NCBI GenBank assembly: GCA_947625045.1
Contig: CANQMW010000025.1
Location: 1-42,423 of the forward strand
From: an uncultured Oscillospiraceae bacterium
Lineage (GTDB): Bacteria; Bacillota; Clostridia; Oscillospirales; Oscillospiraceae
DNA length: 42,423 nucleotides
Direction of reading: 5' to 3'
The notes beneath the pieces are model-generated. The model was not told where the DNA came from, ran no database searches, and was given only the letters and a program-made list of their open reading frames with translations. Position numbers and translations under genes: made by a program. Numbering within the stretch: the first letter of the stretch is position 1; the number at the start of each line of letters is the position of its first letter. Shown piece after piece: positions 14,588-23,301 of this stretch.

Positions 14588-15616
14588 GTGAACGGCAAGC
14601 GAAACGCCGGCTTTGACTGCCTGCGGGCCACGGCGTGTCTGTTCATCATCCTGCTCCATACCAGCTACTCCACCGTCCTCATGTACCCCATCCAGTTCAC
14701 CTCCCGGCGGGCGGCGATAGAGGGGATGGTGCAGCACAACCTCATGTGGGCCGTGCCCTGCTTCATCATGGTGACGGGGGCCCTGCTCCTGCCGCCGGAG
14801 AAGCACATAAGCTACCGGGACCTCTTCGGAAAGTACATCGCCCGGGTGGTGAAGGCCATCGTCCTGTTCGGCGTGCTGTTCGTGGCGCTGGAGATGATAT
14901 TTGACCTCACACGGCGGACGGGTACCTATTTTCTGAACGGCCTTTACAAGGTCTTCACGGGGGACAGCTGGTCCCACATGTGGTACCTTTACTGCCTGCT
15001 GGGCCTTTACCTGCTGATGCCGTTTTATAAAAAGGCGGCGGAGCTGGGAGAGCGGGACATGCTGTACCTGATGGGCCTGTACGCCCTGTTCATGTCCGCC
15101 ATTCCGTGTCTGGAGGCGGTGGGGGTGCGCTGCGGGTTTTATATCCACGTGTCCAGCGTCTATCCCCTGTACCTGTTCATGGGCTACTGGCTGCGGCGCT
15201 GGGGAGCAAAGCATAGCCGCGCTTTTTACGCCGGGCTCTTTCTCGCCGCCACGGCGGCCATCGCGGTGCTTTCTTACGTGCGGGTGAAAGGCAATGTCCA
15301 GACATTGGACGTGCTCTTCGAGTACAACTCTCCGCTGGTCATCGTCCAGGCCCTGGGCGTGGCCGGGTGGTTCTTCCAGATCGGAGACGAGCCCTCGCCG
15401 GTGAAGAAGGTGCTGGCCAACATCGATAGCCACTCCTTCGGCATATACCTCATCCACATGGCCTATATCCGGCTGCTCTATAAGCACCTGCACTTCGACC
15501 CCTTCCGGTATGGCGGCCTGGCGGGGATATTGCTCACGGCGCTCATCGCCTTCGCGGCGGCGTATCTGACCGACATGGTCATGAAAAAGCTGCCTGTAGT
15601 CAAGAAGATCGTATAA
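14588..15616 (+). CDS. Integral membrane acyltransferase (acyltransferase family 3)
   Basis: A 342-aa polytopic membrane protein with about ten hydrophobic helices. The N-terminus (NAGFDCLRATACLFIILLHT, His at the end of helix 1) and the pattern SWSHMWYLYCLLGLYLLMPF are those of the OafA/WecH-like acyltransferase 3 family, which transfers acetyl or other acyl groups to wall polysaccharides, peptidoglycan or exported molecules. The start is GTG at 14588 with AAGAGG 5-6 bases upstream; the N-terminal match to the family supports it. It closes a likely three-gene surface operon ending at the hairpin terminator 6 bases after its stop. Its acceptor is unknown; the exported proteins encoded upstream, or their glycans, are candidates by proximity only. 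Confidence 0.88.
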   Translation: MNGKRNAGFDCLRATACLFIILLHTSYSTVLMYPIQFTSRRAAIEGMVQHNLMWAVPCFIMVTGALLLPPEKHISYRDLFGKYIARVVKAIVLFGVLFVALEMIFDLTRRTGTYFLNGLYKVFTGDSWSHMWYLYCLLGLYLLMPFYKKAAELGERDMLYLMGLYALFMSAIPCLEAVGVRCGFYIHVSSVYPLYLFMGYWLRRWGAKHSRAFYAGLFLAATAAIAVLSYVRVKGNVQTLDVLFEYNSPLVIVQALGVAGWFFQIGDEPSPVKKVLANIDSHSFGIYLIHMAYIRLLYKHLHFDPFRYGGLAGILLTALIAFAAAYLTDMVMKKLPVVKKIV

Positions 15617-15621
15617 CGCAT

Positions 15622-15655
15622 GCGTGCGGCAGAGAAGTTCTGCCGCACGCTTTTT
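15622..15655 (+). terminator. Intrinsic terminator after the acyltransferase gene
   Basis: GCGTGCGGCAGA (15622-15633) pairs perfectly with TCTGCCGCACGC (15639-15650) and is followed by TTTTT. Confidence 0.92.
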
Positions 15656-15739
15656 ATGCCATCGGGGTTTTCTTTTCGCTCCCCAAGCAGTATAATAGCG
15701 TTGTTCCGTCCTGAACCGACATATGACAAGGAGGTCCAC

Positions 15740-17683
15740 ATGCCGATGAAGATGAAACGTACGCTCTGCCTCGTGCTGGCGCTGGTCATGGCGCTGGCCC
15801 TGGCCCAGCCCGCCCTGGCGGTGGGGGTGACCTATATGCCCGGCGTGACCGCCGAGATGTCGGACCCTGCCTATTGGTCCGCCCTGGAGGATGACCCGGA
15901 GGAAGTGATCCTGACCCCGGAGGAGATAGATGCCTTCAACGCGGACACCGCCCTGCGGGAGGGGACCATGGTCATGGACCTGCGCCAGGCCCCGGAGGGC
16001 TTCGACGGCCCGGAGCGCAACGAGATGATCGCTTCCTCCGCCGCCTCGGACGCGGAGTATTACCTGGGCTGGACCTATAAGGGAAACGGCGAGCCGGCCG
16101 ACCAGGCCTATTTCGACGCTATGATCGCCAACTGCACGGACCCCACCGCCACCGGCTGGATGCCCATCCGCTACGCCGTGGCCGTGGAGCGGACCCTTCT
16201 GCAGGTGTTCCCCAGCGACCAGCCCATACTGGACGATCCCAACGACGTGGACTTCGACTACCAGGCCCTCAGCGGCATCAGGGTCAACGAGCCCATGATC
16301 CTCTACACCACCTCCGCCGACGGGCAGTACTACCTGGCCCGCATCGCCAGCTGCTCCGGCTGGGTGAAGGCGGAGGACGTGGCCATATGCGCCGACAAGG
16401 AGGAGTGGCTCTCCGCGTGGGACCTGCCGTCGGAGAAGCTTTTGGTGGTCTACGGCAACAAGGAGTATACCGACGAGTCCATCTCCCACCCGGAGACGGC
16501 CCGGCGTATGCTCACCGCGGGAACCACATTGGAGCTGGTGACGGACCTGCAGCCCGACCAGCTCATCGGCAACCGCTCGCCCTACCATAACTACGTGGTA
16601 TACCTGCCCGTGCGGCGGGACGACGGCAGCTACGAAAAGCAGATGGCCCTCATCCCGGAGACCGCTCATGTCAGCGTGGGGTACCTGCCCCTGACGGAGG
16701 AGAACATCGCCCTGGCCGCCCTGCAGAACCTGGGCGACGCCTACGGCTGGGGCGGCATGATGGATGTGGACGACTGCTCCGGCATGATCAATACCATCTA
16801 CCGCTGCTTCGGCCTGAGCATCGGCCGCAACGGCAACTGGCAGGCCAACATGAACATCGAGAAGATCGACATGCACGGCATGTGCCTGGAGGAGAAGCGG
16901 CTCATCATGGACGAACTGCCCCTGGGCGCGTCGCTGTGCTTTGACGGCCACGAGATGATGTATCTGGGCAAGGTGGACGGTCACTATTACGTGGTCAGCA
17001 CCGTGAGCAGCATCGTCAGTCCCTATACCGGCAATATCCTCCGCACCCGGGACGTGATGATCAACACTCTGGAGGTGAAGCGGGGCAGCGGCAAGACGTG
17101 GCTGGGGGCTCTCAACATGGTGTTCATGCCCTGCTATGCAAAGCTGGAAGGCAAGAGCTACGACTTCCCCCAGACCCAGTGGTACCACGACGGGGTGTCC
17201 TGGTGCATATCCAACGGCGTCATGCCGGGCCTGGATATAGATGATATCTTCGGCATCGGCATGAACGCGGACAGGTCGGACCTGGCCTATGGGCTCTGGA
17301 TGCTGGCCGGCGCGCCGGTGCCGGAGCCCGCCCCTGAGCCGGAGGCGGCTCCGGACGCCACGCCCGCGCCCACTCCGGAACCCACGCCGGAGCCCGCATA
17401 TCCCTTCAGCGACGTGACTGCCGAGGACCCGGCCCGCATCGCCATCGCCTGGGCGGCGGAGCAGGGCCTGATGGCAGGGGAGAACGGCGCCTTTGACCCG
17501 GCCGGGACCATCAGCGGCGCTGAGGCTTACGAGGCGCTGGAAAAGCTGGCCGGGACCCAGAACATCGCCCTGGACGGCACCGTATCGGAATATCTGGACG
17601 AAGACACGGTGGTCCGGGAGGACCTGGCCATGGCCTTCTACAGCTATGGGCAGATCTTTGACCAGTCCCAGTCTGTGGGCTGA
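15740..17683 (+). CDS. Secreted NlpC/P60 endopeptidase-like protein with SLH domains
   Basis: A 647-aa exported wall protein. Signal peptide MPMKMKRTLCLVLALVMALA, cleavage near PALA|VGV. An SH3-like region (MILYTTSADGQYYLARIASC near residue 200) precedes an NlpC/P60-like core: AYGWGGMMDVDDCSG with Cys346 and GHEMMYLG with His404, the expected nucleophile and general base. SLH-type segments follow: WYHDGVSWCISNGVMPGLDI near residue 485 and, after a PEPAPEPEAAPDATPAPTPE spacer, YPFSDVTAEDPARIAIAWAA. SLH units anchor proteins to pyruvylated wall polymer. The likely role is cleaving peptidoglycan stems at the surface. ATG 15740 has AAGGAGG upstream. A TATAAT at 15691-15696 with a poor -35 marks a probable promoter. 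Confidence 0.85.
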   Translation: MPMKMKRTLCLVLALVMALALAQPALAVGVTYMPGVTAEMSDPAYWSALEDDPEEVILTPEEIDAFNADTALREGTMVMDLRQAPEGFDGPERNEMIASSAASDAEYYLGWTYKGNGEPADQAYFDAMIANCTDPTATGWMPIRYAVAVERTLLQVFPSDQPILDDPNDVDFDYQALSGIRVNEPMILYTTSADGQYYLARIASCSGWVKAEDVAICADKEEWLSAWDLPSEKLLVVYGNKEYTDESISHPETARRMLTAGTTLELVTDLQPDQLIGNRSPYHNYVVYLPVRRDDGSYEKQMALIPETAHVSVGYLPLTEENIALAALQNLGDAYGWGGMMDVDDCSGMINTIYRCFGLSIGRNGNWQANMNIEKIDMHGMCLEEKRLIMDELPLGASLCFDGHEMMYLGKVDGHYYVVSTVSSIVSPYTGNILRTRDVMINTLEVKRGSGKTWLGALNMVFMPCYAKLEGKSYDFPQTQWYHDGVSWCISNGVMPGLDIDDIFGIGMNADRSDLAYGLWMLAGAPVPEPAPEPEAAPDATPAPTPEPTPEPAYPFSDVTAEDPARIAIAWAAEQGLMAGENGAFDPAGTISGAEAYEALEKLAGTQNIALDGTVSEYLDEDTVVREDLAMAFYSYGQIFDQSQSVG

Positions 17684-17698
17684 AAAATAAAGAAATAA

Positions 17699-17730
17699 GC
17701 GGTCCCGCCGGCGACGGCGGGGCCGCTTTT
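17699..17730 (+). terminator. Intrinsic terminator after the NlpC/P60 gene
   Basis: GCGGTCCCGCC (17699-17709) pairs with GGCGGGGCCGC (with one internal G-T pair), followed by TTTT. The gap that follows holds TATAAT at 17799-17804, a probable start of the next operon, without a convincing -35. Confidence 0.85.
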
Positions 17731-17876
17731 GTGAGATGGCCCAATAATATAATGGCAAAAAAGGCGAATTTTGGGCTCGCTTTTTTGATGTAATATGTTA
17801 TAATCATAAAATGTGAAAAAGGCGGGACCGGCTGAGAGGGCGCGGCCCCTGCTTCCCGGGCGGAGGGAGATAAAGT

Positions 17877-19766
17877 ATGCAGAACAAAAAGACAAGGCTG
17901 TCGCTGCTCATCGGCTCCACGGCGGTCATCATGATCGTGCTGTTGTTTCTGTGGGTGCTGAACCTGAACGAGAGCGGTAGTATCCAGCAGATGCTCCACC
18001 TGTGCATCTTCCTTTTGGGCGGCGCCGCCATCATCACGGTGGCTGTGTTCTTCCTGAAGGGCCCGGCCCTGAACGTGGACGGAAAGGTGGAGACCGGCAA
18101 CATACTGGCCATGATGGTCTCCGTGCTGGTGGTCATCCTGCTGGCCTTCTCCTTCGCCTCCTACTCCCAGAAGGACCAGCAGATCCGCTATGAGATGTAC
18201 GGCGACATGCGCCAGATGATAAGCCGCCTGGAGACTGCCAACAGCAGCGAGTACGCCGATATCCTGAACGAGACGGTGGACACGAGCCCCAGCTGCGAGG
18301 GCGCCTATATCCTGGATTCCAACGGGCGGGTGTACGCCTCCTCCGGGGCCATGCTCCTGGCCGGCCGGGAGGGGATGGAGGAATATGAGTTCCCCTTCAT
18401 CAACGACTCTCAGGTGGTCTTCTGGGTCAACGAGAGCTACCGCACCCAACAGATATTCGCCATCTGGCTGGAGCTTTTGACCACCCTGGTCATATCCGTA
18501 TTCTTCTCCGTGGAGATGGTGTGGGGCATGATCGGGCTGGTGACGAAAAAGAGCTCCGGCTCCGACGGACGGCCCGCCGCCCTCAGCTTCGTGCGGCAGA
18601 CCGCGTTTTTGTTCTACTTCGCCTCCCGGCTGTCCGCGGCCTTCATCCCCATCATGGCCAAGGCCCTGAACACCTCCCTGTTCGGCATGGACGCCAACAT
18701 GGCCGCTGGCCTGCCCCAGTCCGCCGAGACGCTTCTTACATGCGTGGCTATCTTCGCCGCCACGGAGTTGCTGACCCGGAAGGGCTGGAAGCTGCCCTTC
18801 ATGGCGGGGCTGGGCCTGGTGGCCCTGGGCACGCTTTTGAGCGCCTTTTCGCCGAACCTTCTCATCTTCATCGCGGCCCGGGCCGTGGTGGGCCTGGGGT
18901 ACGGCTTCTGCTGGATGACCCTGCGGAACCTGGCCCTGTTCGGCCGGAACGAGAAGGAGAAGACATGGGGCTTTTCCATGCTCAACGCCGGGCTCTACGC
19001 CGGCATGAACTGCGGCTCGGCCCTGGGCTCCATCCTGGCGGAGCGGTTCGGCTACCGCAACGTGTTCCTGATGGCGACGGTGCTGACCATCCTGTGCAGC
19101 CTTTTCATCATCCGCATGGAGAACGCCGTCCTGCCCAAGAGCGAGCAGGCCAAGGAGAAGAAGGAGAGAAGCCCGCTCAAAATGCGGGACCGGCTGCAGG
19201 TCGTGTCCTTCGCCATATTCATGATCGCACCCTCCTGCATCGTGGGGTCCTATACCAGCTACTACCTGCCCCTTTACTACGACAGCATCGGCCGGGGCGT
19301 GTCCGACGTGGGCCGCGCCCAGCTCATATACGGCCTGCTCATCGTCTATGTGGGGCCGTGGCTGTCGGCCAAGATCATCGACAAGTCCGAAAATCTCGTC
19401 TGGGCGAACATCGCCTACAACGTCATCTTCTCCGTGGGCCTGCTCACTGCCGGGCTCATGGGCGGCGTCATAGCGTCGCTCGTCGCAGTGGTGCTGCTGG
19501 GCGTGGCGGACAGCTTCGGCTTCGGCGTGCAGAACAACTACTTCCTGGCCCTGCCGGCGGTGGCGAACATGAACTCCGGCAAGAGCCTGTCCTACTTAAG
19601 CTTTTTGAAGAAGATCACCGAAATGCTGGGCCCCACGGTCTACTCCATGGCCATCCTGCTGGGCTATGAGCGGGGCCTGGTGGCTATGGGCGGGCTGTTC
19701 ATAGCGGCCATCGTATTATATATCGTCACCGGGCTGCCCGGGAAGAAAAGGAGCGTGAGTGCGTGA
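17877..19766 (+). CDS. MFS transporter with an N-terminal membrane sensor-like module
   Basis: A 629-aa membrane protein with two parts. Residues 1-215 hold three helices (near 10-30, 38-60, 77-97), an about 90-residue outward loop with a Cache/PAS-like stretch (SCEGAYILDSNGRVYASSG), and a fourth helix. Residues 225-629 form a complete major-facilitator body of about 12 helices, with FASRLSAAFIPIMAKALNTS, AARAVVGLGYGFCWMTLRN and the inter-domain loop PKSEQAKEKKERSPLKMRDR. Single-chain fusion of a sensor-like unit to an MFS carrier is not a standard architecture. ATG 17877 follows GGAGGGAG. Its last bases overlap the ATP-grasp gene (GTGA), so the three genes 17877-23230 form one operon. Substrate unknown; efflux or uptake of a small peptide or amino acid is possible. 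Confidence 0.8.
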   Translation: MQNKKTRLSLLIGSTAVIMIVLLFLWVLNLNESGSIQQMLHLCIFLLGGAAIITVAVFFLKGPALNVDGKVETGNILAMMVSVLVVILLAFSFASYSQKDQQIRYEMYGDMRQMISRLETANSSEYADILNETVDTSPSCEGAYILDSNGRVYASSGAMLLAGREGMEEYEFPFINDSQVVFWVNESYRTQQIFAIWLELLTTLVISVFFSVEMVWGMIGLVTKKSSGSDGRPAALSFVRQTAFLFYFASRLSAAFIPIMAKALNTSLFGMDANMAAGLPQSAETLLTCVAIFAATELLTRKGWKLPFMAGLGLVALGTLLSAFSPNLLIFIAARAVVGLGYGFCWMTLRNLALFGRNEKEKTWGFSMLNAGLYAGMNCGSALGSILAERFGYRNVFLMATVLTILCSLFIIRMENAVLPKSEQAKEKKERSPLKMRDRLQVVSFAIFMIAPSCIVGSYTSYYLPLYYDSIGRGVSDVGRAQLIYGLLIVYVGPWLSAKIIDKSENLVWANIAYNVIFSVGLLTAGLMGGVIASLVAVVLLGVADSFGFGVQNNYFLALPAVANMNSGKSLSYLSFLKKITEMLGPTVYSMAILLGYERGLVAMGGLFIAAIVLYIVTGLPGKKRSVSA

Positions 19767-20698
19767 AAGTTGCCATCGTATACGGCGGTACCTCCAGCGA
19801 GGCTGGGGCCTCCACAAAGAACGCCAAGAGCATAGAAAGCGTCCTGCGGCAGAAGGGCTATGACGTATGCATGCTGGAATACGGCCGGGATATGGTCCAT
19901 GCCCTGCGGCAGGAGAAGGCCGACATCGTCTACCTCTGCGTGCAGGGAAAGTACCACGGCGACGGGACGCTGCAGGCCATGCTGGACCACGAGGGGATCC
20001 CCTATACCGGCAGCCGCACCCACGCGGCCATGCTCATCAACGATAAGATCCTCTGCAAGTTCCTCTTCGACCACTACGGCGTGCCCACGCCCCGGTGGAC
20101 CATCCTGTGGAAGGAGGAATACGAGCGGGGAGACTTCGATTATGCCGCGCTGGGCTATCCCTTCGTGGCGAAAGCCCCCAGCCAGGGGGGCAGCTTCGGC
20201 ATAGAGCTCATCCGCTCCCCGGAGGACCTGGGAAAGATGGCCCATGTTTTCCAGTACGACGACCCCATCCTCCTGGAGGAGTTCATCGACGGCGGCTTTT
20301 ACACCGTGGGGCTCTTTGAGAGGGAGGGGAAGCTCGTCACCCTCAAGTGCGTAGAGGGGGTGGAGACCCTGTCCGGCGCACGGGTACATAAGAAGAACGA
20401 CCTGACGCTATTCACCGGGGAGTATGGCGTGGAGCCGCCGAAGCTGGACGAGAAGCTTTTGCATGAGATGGAGCGGACGGCGGAGAAGGTATTTAAGATC
20501 ACCGGCGCGAAGGATGTGGGCCGTGTGGACTTCATGGTGAGCCATGATACCGGCGAGATATACACCTTGGAGATCAACGCGGTGCCGGGGCTCAAACGGG
20601 AGAGCCTGATGCCCCGGGAGGCGGAGTACTCCGGGATAGCCTACGAGGAAATGGTAGAGGACATTTTGCTGTCCGCGTGGAACAGCAGGGAGGGATAA
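19763..20698 (+). CDS. D-Ala-D-Ala ligase-like ATP-grasp protein
   Basis: A 311-aa cytosolic ATP-grasp enzyme. It starts KVAIVYGGTSSEAGASTKNA, like Ddl, then ATP-grasp elements YPFVAKAPSQGGSFGIELIR and ILLEEFIDGGFYTVGLFERE, and the metal/substrate motif YTLEINAVPGLKRES near residue 265. The canonical Ddl segment (HGxxGEDGxxQ) is altered here to CVQGKYHGDGTLQAML, and the family TxPGMT motif reads AVPGLK. It may therefore ligate another pair of amino acids or form a peptide-like small molecule rather than serve as the housekeeping D-Ala-D-Ala ligase. It starts at GTG 19763, overlapping the MFS stop, and lies 3 bases before the phosphatase gene. Linkage to an exporter-like protein suggests the product may be exported. 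Confidence 0.85.
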   Translation: MKVAIVYGGTSSEAGASTKNAKSIESVLRQKGYDVCMLEYGRDMVHALRQEKADIVYLCVQGKYHGDGTLQAMLDHEGIPYTGSRTHAAMLINDKILCKFLFDHYGVPTPRWTILWKEEYERGDFDYAALGYPFVAKAPSQGGSFGIELIRSPEDLGKMAHVFQYDDPILLEEFIDGGFYTVGLFEREGKLVTLKCVEGVETLSGARVHKKNDLTLFTGEYGVEPPKLDEKLLHEMERTAEKVFKITGAKDVGRVDFMVSHDTGEIYTLEINAVPGLKRESLMPREAEYSGIAYEEMVEDILLSAWNSREG

Positions 20699-20701
20699 CA
20701 G

Positions 20702-23230
20702 ATGTTTAAAAACATGAAGATCGGCATCAAAATACTGCTGGTGGTCCTGGTCATGTCCCTGGGCACCCTGCTGGTGGTGTTCATCAACTCCTATCTCTCT
20801 ATGGGGAACCTGACCGATGAGTTCCAGAAGACCAACATCACCCTGGGCCTCACCGCCTCCGACGACAGCCAGGAGGCCCTGCAGGCCCAGGCGGAGGAGT
20901 ACCTGGGGCGCATCGCCCAGAAGCAGGCCTTGTACTCCAACGCCCAGCTGGTGGAGATCAGCCGCATGGTCACCTCCCTGGCGGACTACGTGGAGTATCT
21001 CTATAATAACGCCGACCAGTACGGCGGCCGGGAGCTGCCCCTGCCCGACGAGACCGTGGACGGGGAGGCAAGCTCCAAGTACATGCTGGCCCCGGGGGTG
21101 GTGAGGACCGCCGCCCTTTCCCGGGAAATAGAGCTTTTGTCCAACTGCGAGTCCATCTTCGGGCCCCTGCTGGAGGAGAATGACCTGCTGGACAACATCT
21201 ATGCCGGCACCGTCAGCGGCATATCCTACCGGTATTCCCGGTCCAACTCCTACGACCCCACCTATGACCCCCGGGAGCGGGGCTGGTACAAGACGGCGTC
21301 GGAGCACCCCGGCAAGACCGTGTGGCTGGACACCTATCTTGACTCCTACGGCAACACCTGCATCACCGCCGCGAGGGCGTTCTGCGACGAGGACGGCATG
21401 GTGGTGGGCGTGGTGGCCTCGGACGTGAAGCTGCAGGCATTGCTGGACGAGATCACCACCGCCAAGATCGGCGAGAGCGGCTATGCCTTCGTGATCGACA
21501 ACAAGGGCACTCTCATCGCCCATCCCCAGTATTTCGACGAGGGCTTTGATTCGGACCTGACCGCCCACGTGGGCCAGGACAGCCAGAGCGGCAACCTGGA
21601 GACCCTGGTGCAGGCCAACGCCGGTCTGGTTGGCCTCACCCTGGACGGGGTGGACAGCTACGTGGCCTGGCACTATCTGGGCCAGACAGGATGGAGGCTC
21701 TGCATCAGCGTGGATAAGGCGGAGGTCATCCGTCCCGCCGTGGAGACGAAGCAGACCATCGACGCCATGACCGACGAGGCCCAGGAGACCACCCAGAGCA
21801 CCCTGTCGGGCATCATGAAGGGCTTCATCATCTTCTTCGCCGCCGTGGGCATCGTGGTCATCATCATCTCCTTCGCTGTGGCCGGCAGTATCACCCGGCC
21901 CATCCAGAAGCTGGCCCGGAACGTGGAGCGCATCGGCAAGGGCGAGCTGGACAAGAAGGTGGAGGTGGAGTCCTCCGACGAGATCGGTAACCTGGCCGCC
22001 ACTTTCAACGATATGCTGGATGACCTGAACGACCATATCCGGCAGCTGACCGACGTCACCGCCGAGAAGGAGCGCATCGGCGCGGAGCTGGACATCGCTA
22101 CCCACATCCAGAGCTCCATGCTGCCCTGCATCTTCCCGGCCTTCCCTGAGCGGCCGGAGGTGGATATCTACGCCACCATGAACCCCGCCAAGGAGGTGGG
22201 CGGCGACTTCTACGACTTCTTCATGGTTGACGATAGCCACTTGGCCATCGTCATGGCGGACGTGTCCGGCAAGGGCGTGCCCGCGGCGTTGTTCATGGTC
22301 ATCGGCAAGACCCTCATCAAGGACCACACCACCCCGGACCGGGACCTGGGCGAGGTGTTCATGGAGGTCAACAAGCTGCTGTGCGAGGGCAACGGCGAGG
22401 AGATGTTCATCACCGCCTTCGAGGGCGTGCTGGACCTGGAGACCGGCGTGCTGAACTTCGTCAACGCCGGCCACGAGACCCCCTTCATCCGCCGGGCGGG
22501 GAAGTATGTTCCCGAGAAGGTCCGGGCCGGATTCGTTCTGGCGGGCATGGAGACCACCCGCTACCGCATGGGCAGTATGCAGCTGGAGCCGGGCGACGCC
22601 CTGTTCCAGTACACCGACGGCGTCACCGAGGCCACCAGCGCCCAGAAGGAGCTTTACGGCATGGAGCGGCTGGAGGCGGTGCTCAACAGGCACGCGGACG
22701 CGACGCCCGCGGAGCTGCTGCCGGCCGTCAAGGCGGACATCGACGCCTTTGTGGGCGACGCGCCCCAGTTCGACGACATCACTATGCTGTGTCTGGAGTA
22801 TAAAAAGAAGATGAATGTATCTGAACCCAACGAGATGACCGTGGAGGCCACCCTGGAGAACATCCCCGCTGTGACGGAGTTCGTGGACCGGCACCTGGAG
22901 GCCCTGGACTGCCCCATCAAGGCCCAGACCCAGATCGACGTGGCCATCGACGAGCTGTTCAGCAACATCGCCCGGTACGCCTATGACCCCTCCGGCCCGG
23001 CCACCGTCCGGGTGGATGTGGACGAGGAGCCGCTGTCTGTGCGTGTCACCTTCATCGACCACGGCAAGCCCTATGACCCTCTGGCCAAGGCGGACCCGGA
23101 CGTGACCCTGTCCGCGGAAGACCGGCAGATCGGCGGCCTGGGCATCTTCATGGTGAAGAAGTCCATGGACGACGTGAGGTACGAGTACAAGGACGGCCAG
23201 AACATCCTCACCATCCGCAAGGACCTGTAA
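20702..23230 (+). CDS. Cache-HAMP-SpoIIE phosphatase fused to an anti-sigma-type kinase domain
   Basis: An 842-aa membrane signalling protein. Order: TM helix (about 8-30); extracellular double-Cache sensor (about 31-365; YDPTYDPRERGWYKTASEHP is the dCache hallmark); second TM (about 371-396); HAMP beginning TRPIQKLARNVERIGKGELD; coiled linker; SpoIIE/RsbU PP2C phosphatase with metal motifs VGGDFYDFF near 499, ADVSGKGVPAALF near 518 and FDDITML near 690; C-terminal HATPase of RsbW type with IDELFSNIARYAYD near 745 and GGLGIFMVKK near 810. Such proteins control an anti-sigma/anti-anti-sigma partner switch. Carrying phosphatase and kinase-like domains in one chain implies opposing activities on one STAS protein, not encoded in this window. 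It is the last gene of the operon with the MFS and ATP-grasp genes. Confidence 0.9.
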   Translation: MFKNMKIGIKILLVVLVMSLGTLLVVFINSYLSMGNLTDEFQKTNITLGLTASDDSQEALQAQAEEYLGRIAQKQALYSNAQLVEISRMVTSLADYVEYLYNNADQYGGRELPLPDETVDGEASSKYMLAPGVVRTAALSREIELLSNCESIFGPLLEENDLLDNIYAGTVSGISYRYSRSNSYDPTYDPRERGWYKTASEHPGKTVWLDTYLDSYGNTCITAARAFCDEDGMVVGVVASDVKLQALLDEITTAKIGESGYAFVIDNKGTLIAHPQYFDEGFDSDLTAHVGQDSQSGNLETLVQANAGLVGLTLDGVDSYVAWHYLGQTGWRLCISVDKAEVIRPAVETKQTIDAMTDEAQETTQSTLSGIMKGFIIFFAAVGIVVIIISFAVAGSITRPIQKLARNVERIGKGELDKKVEVESSDEIGNLAATFNDMLDDLNDHIRQLTDVTAEKERIGAELDIATHIQSSMLPCIFPAFPERPEVDIYATMNPAKEVGGDFYDFFMVDDSHLAIVMADVSGKGVPAALFMVIGKTLIKDHTTPDRDLGEVFMEVNKLLCEGNGEEMFITAFEGVLDLETGVLNFVNAGHETPFIRRAGKYVPEKVRAGFVLAGMETTRYRMGSMQLEPGDALFQYTDGVTEATSAQKELYGMERLEAVLNRHADATPAELLPAVKADIDAFVGDAPQFDDITMLCLEYKKKMNVSEPNEMTVEATLENIPAVTEFVDRHLEALDCPIKAQTQIDVAIDELFSNIARYAYDPSGPATVRVDVDEEPLSVRVTFIDHGKPYDPLAKADPDVTLSAEDRQIGGLGIFMVKKSMDDVRYEYKDGQNILTIRKDL

Positions 23231-23243
23231 GGATAAGAAAAGT

Positions 23244-23286
23244 AACAGACCTTCCTGCCTGTCATAGGCAGGAAGGTCTGTTGCTT
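23244..23286 (+). terminator. Strong terminator closing the signalling operon
   Basis: AACAGACCTTCCTGCCT (23244-23260) pairs perfectly over 17 bases with its complement at 23266-23282, loop GTCAT. It also lies just past the end of the convergent minus-strand accessory operon (ending 23302) and can stop transcription from both sides. It marks the left edge of the accessory region. Confidence 0.9.
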
Positions 23287-23301
23287 ATGCCGCGATATAA
23301 G

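Noticed and set aside
13886-17758. 1290-codon open frame on the minus strand
   Set aside because: It lies antisense to four well-supported genes with signal peptides and ribosome sites. Its residues are His/Gly/Val-rich nonsense, a side effect of high third-position GC.
17817-17876. GGCTGAGAGGG upstream of the MFS gene suggested a TPP riboswitch
   Set aside because: Only the CUGAGA block is present; the conserved AACCUGAUCUGG-type second half and the stem layout are missing.
20408-23062. 884-codon open frame on the minus strand
   Set aside because: Shadow of the ATP-grasp and SpoIIE genes; no family motifs and typical antisense composition.
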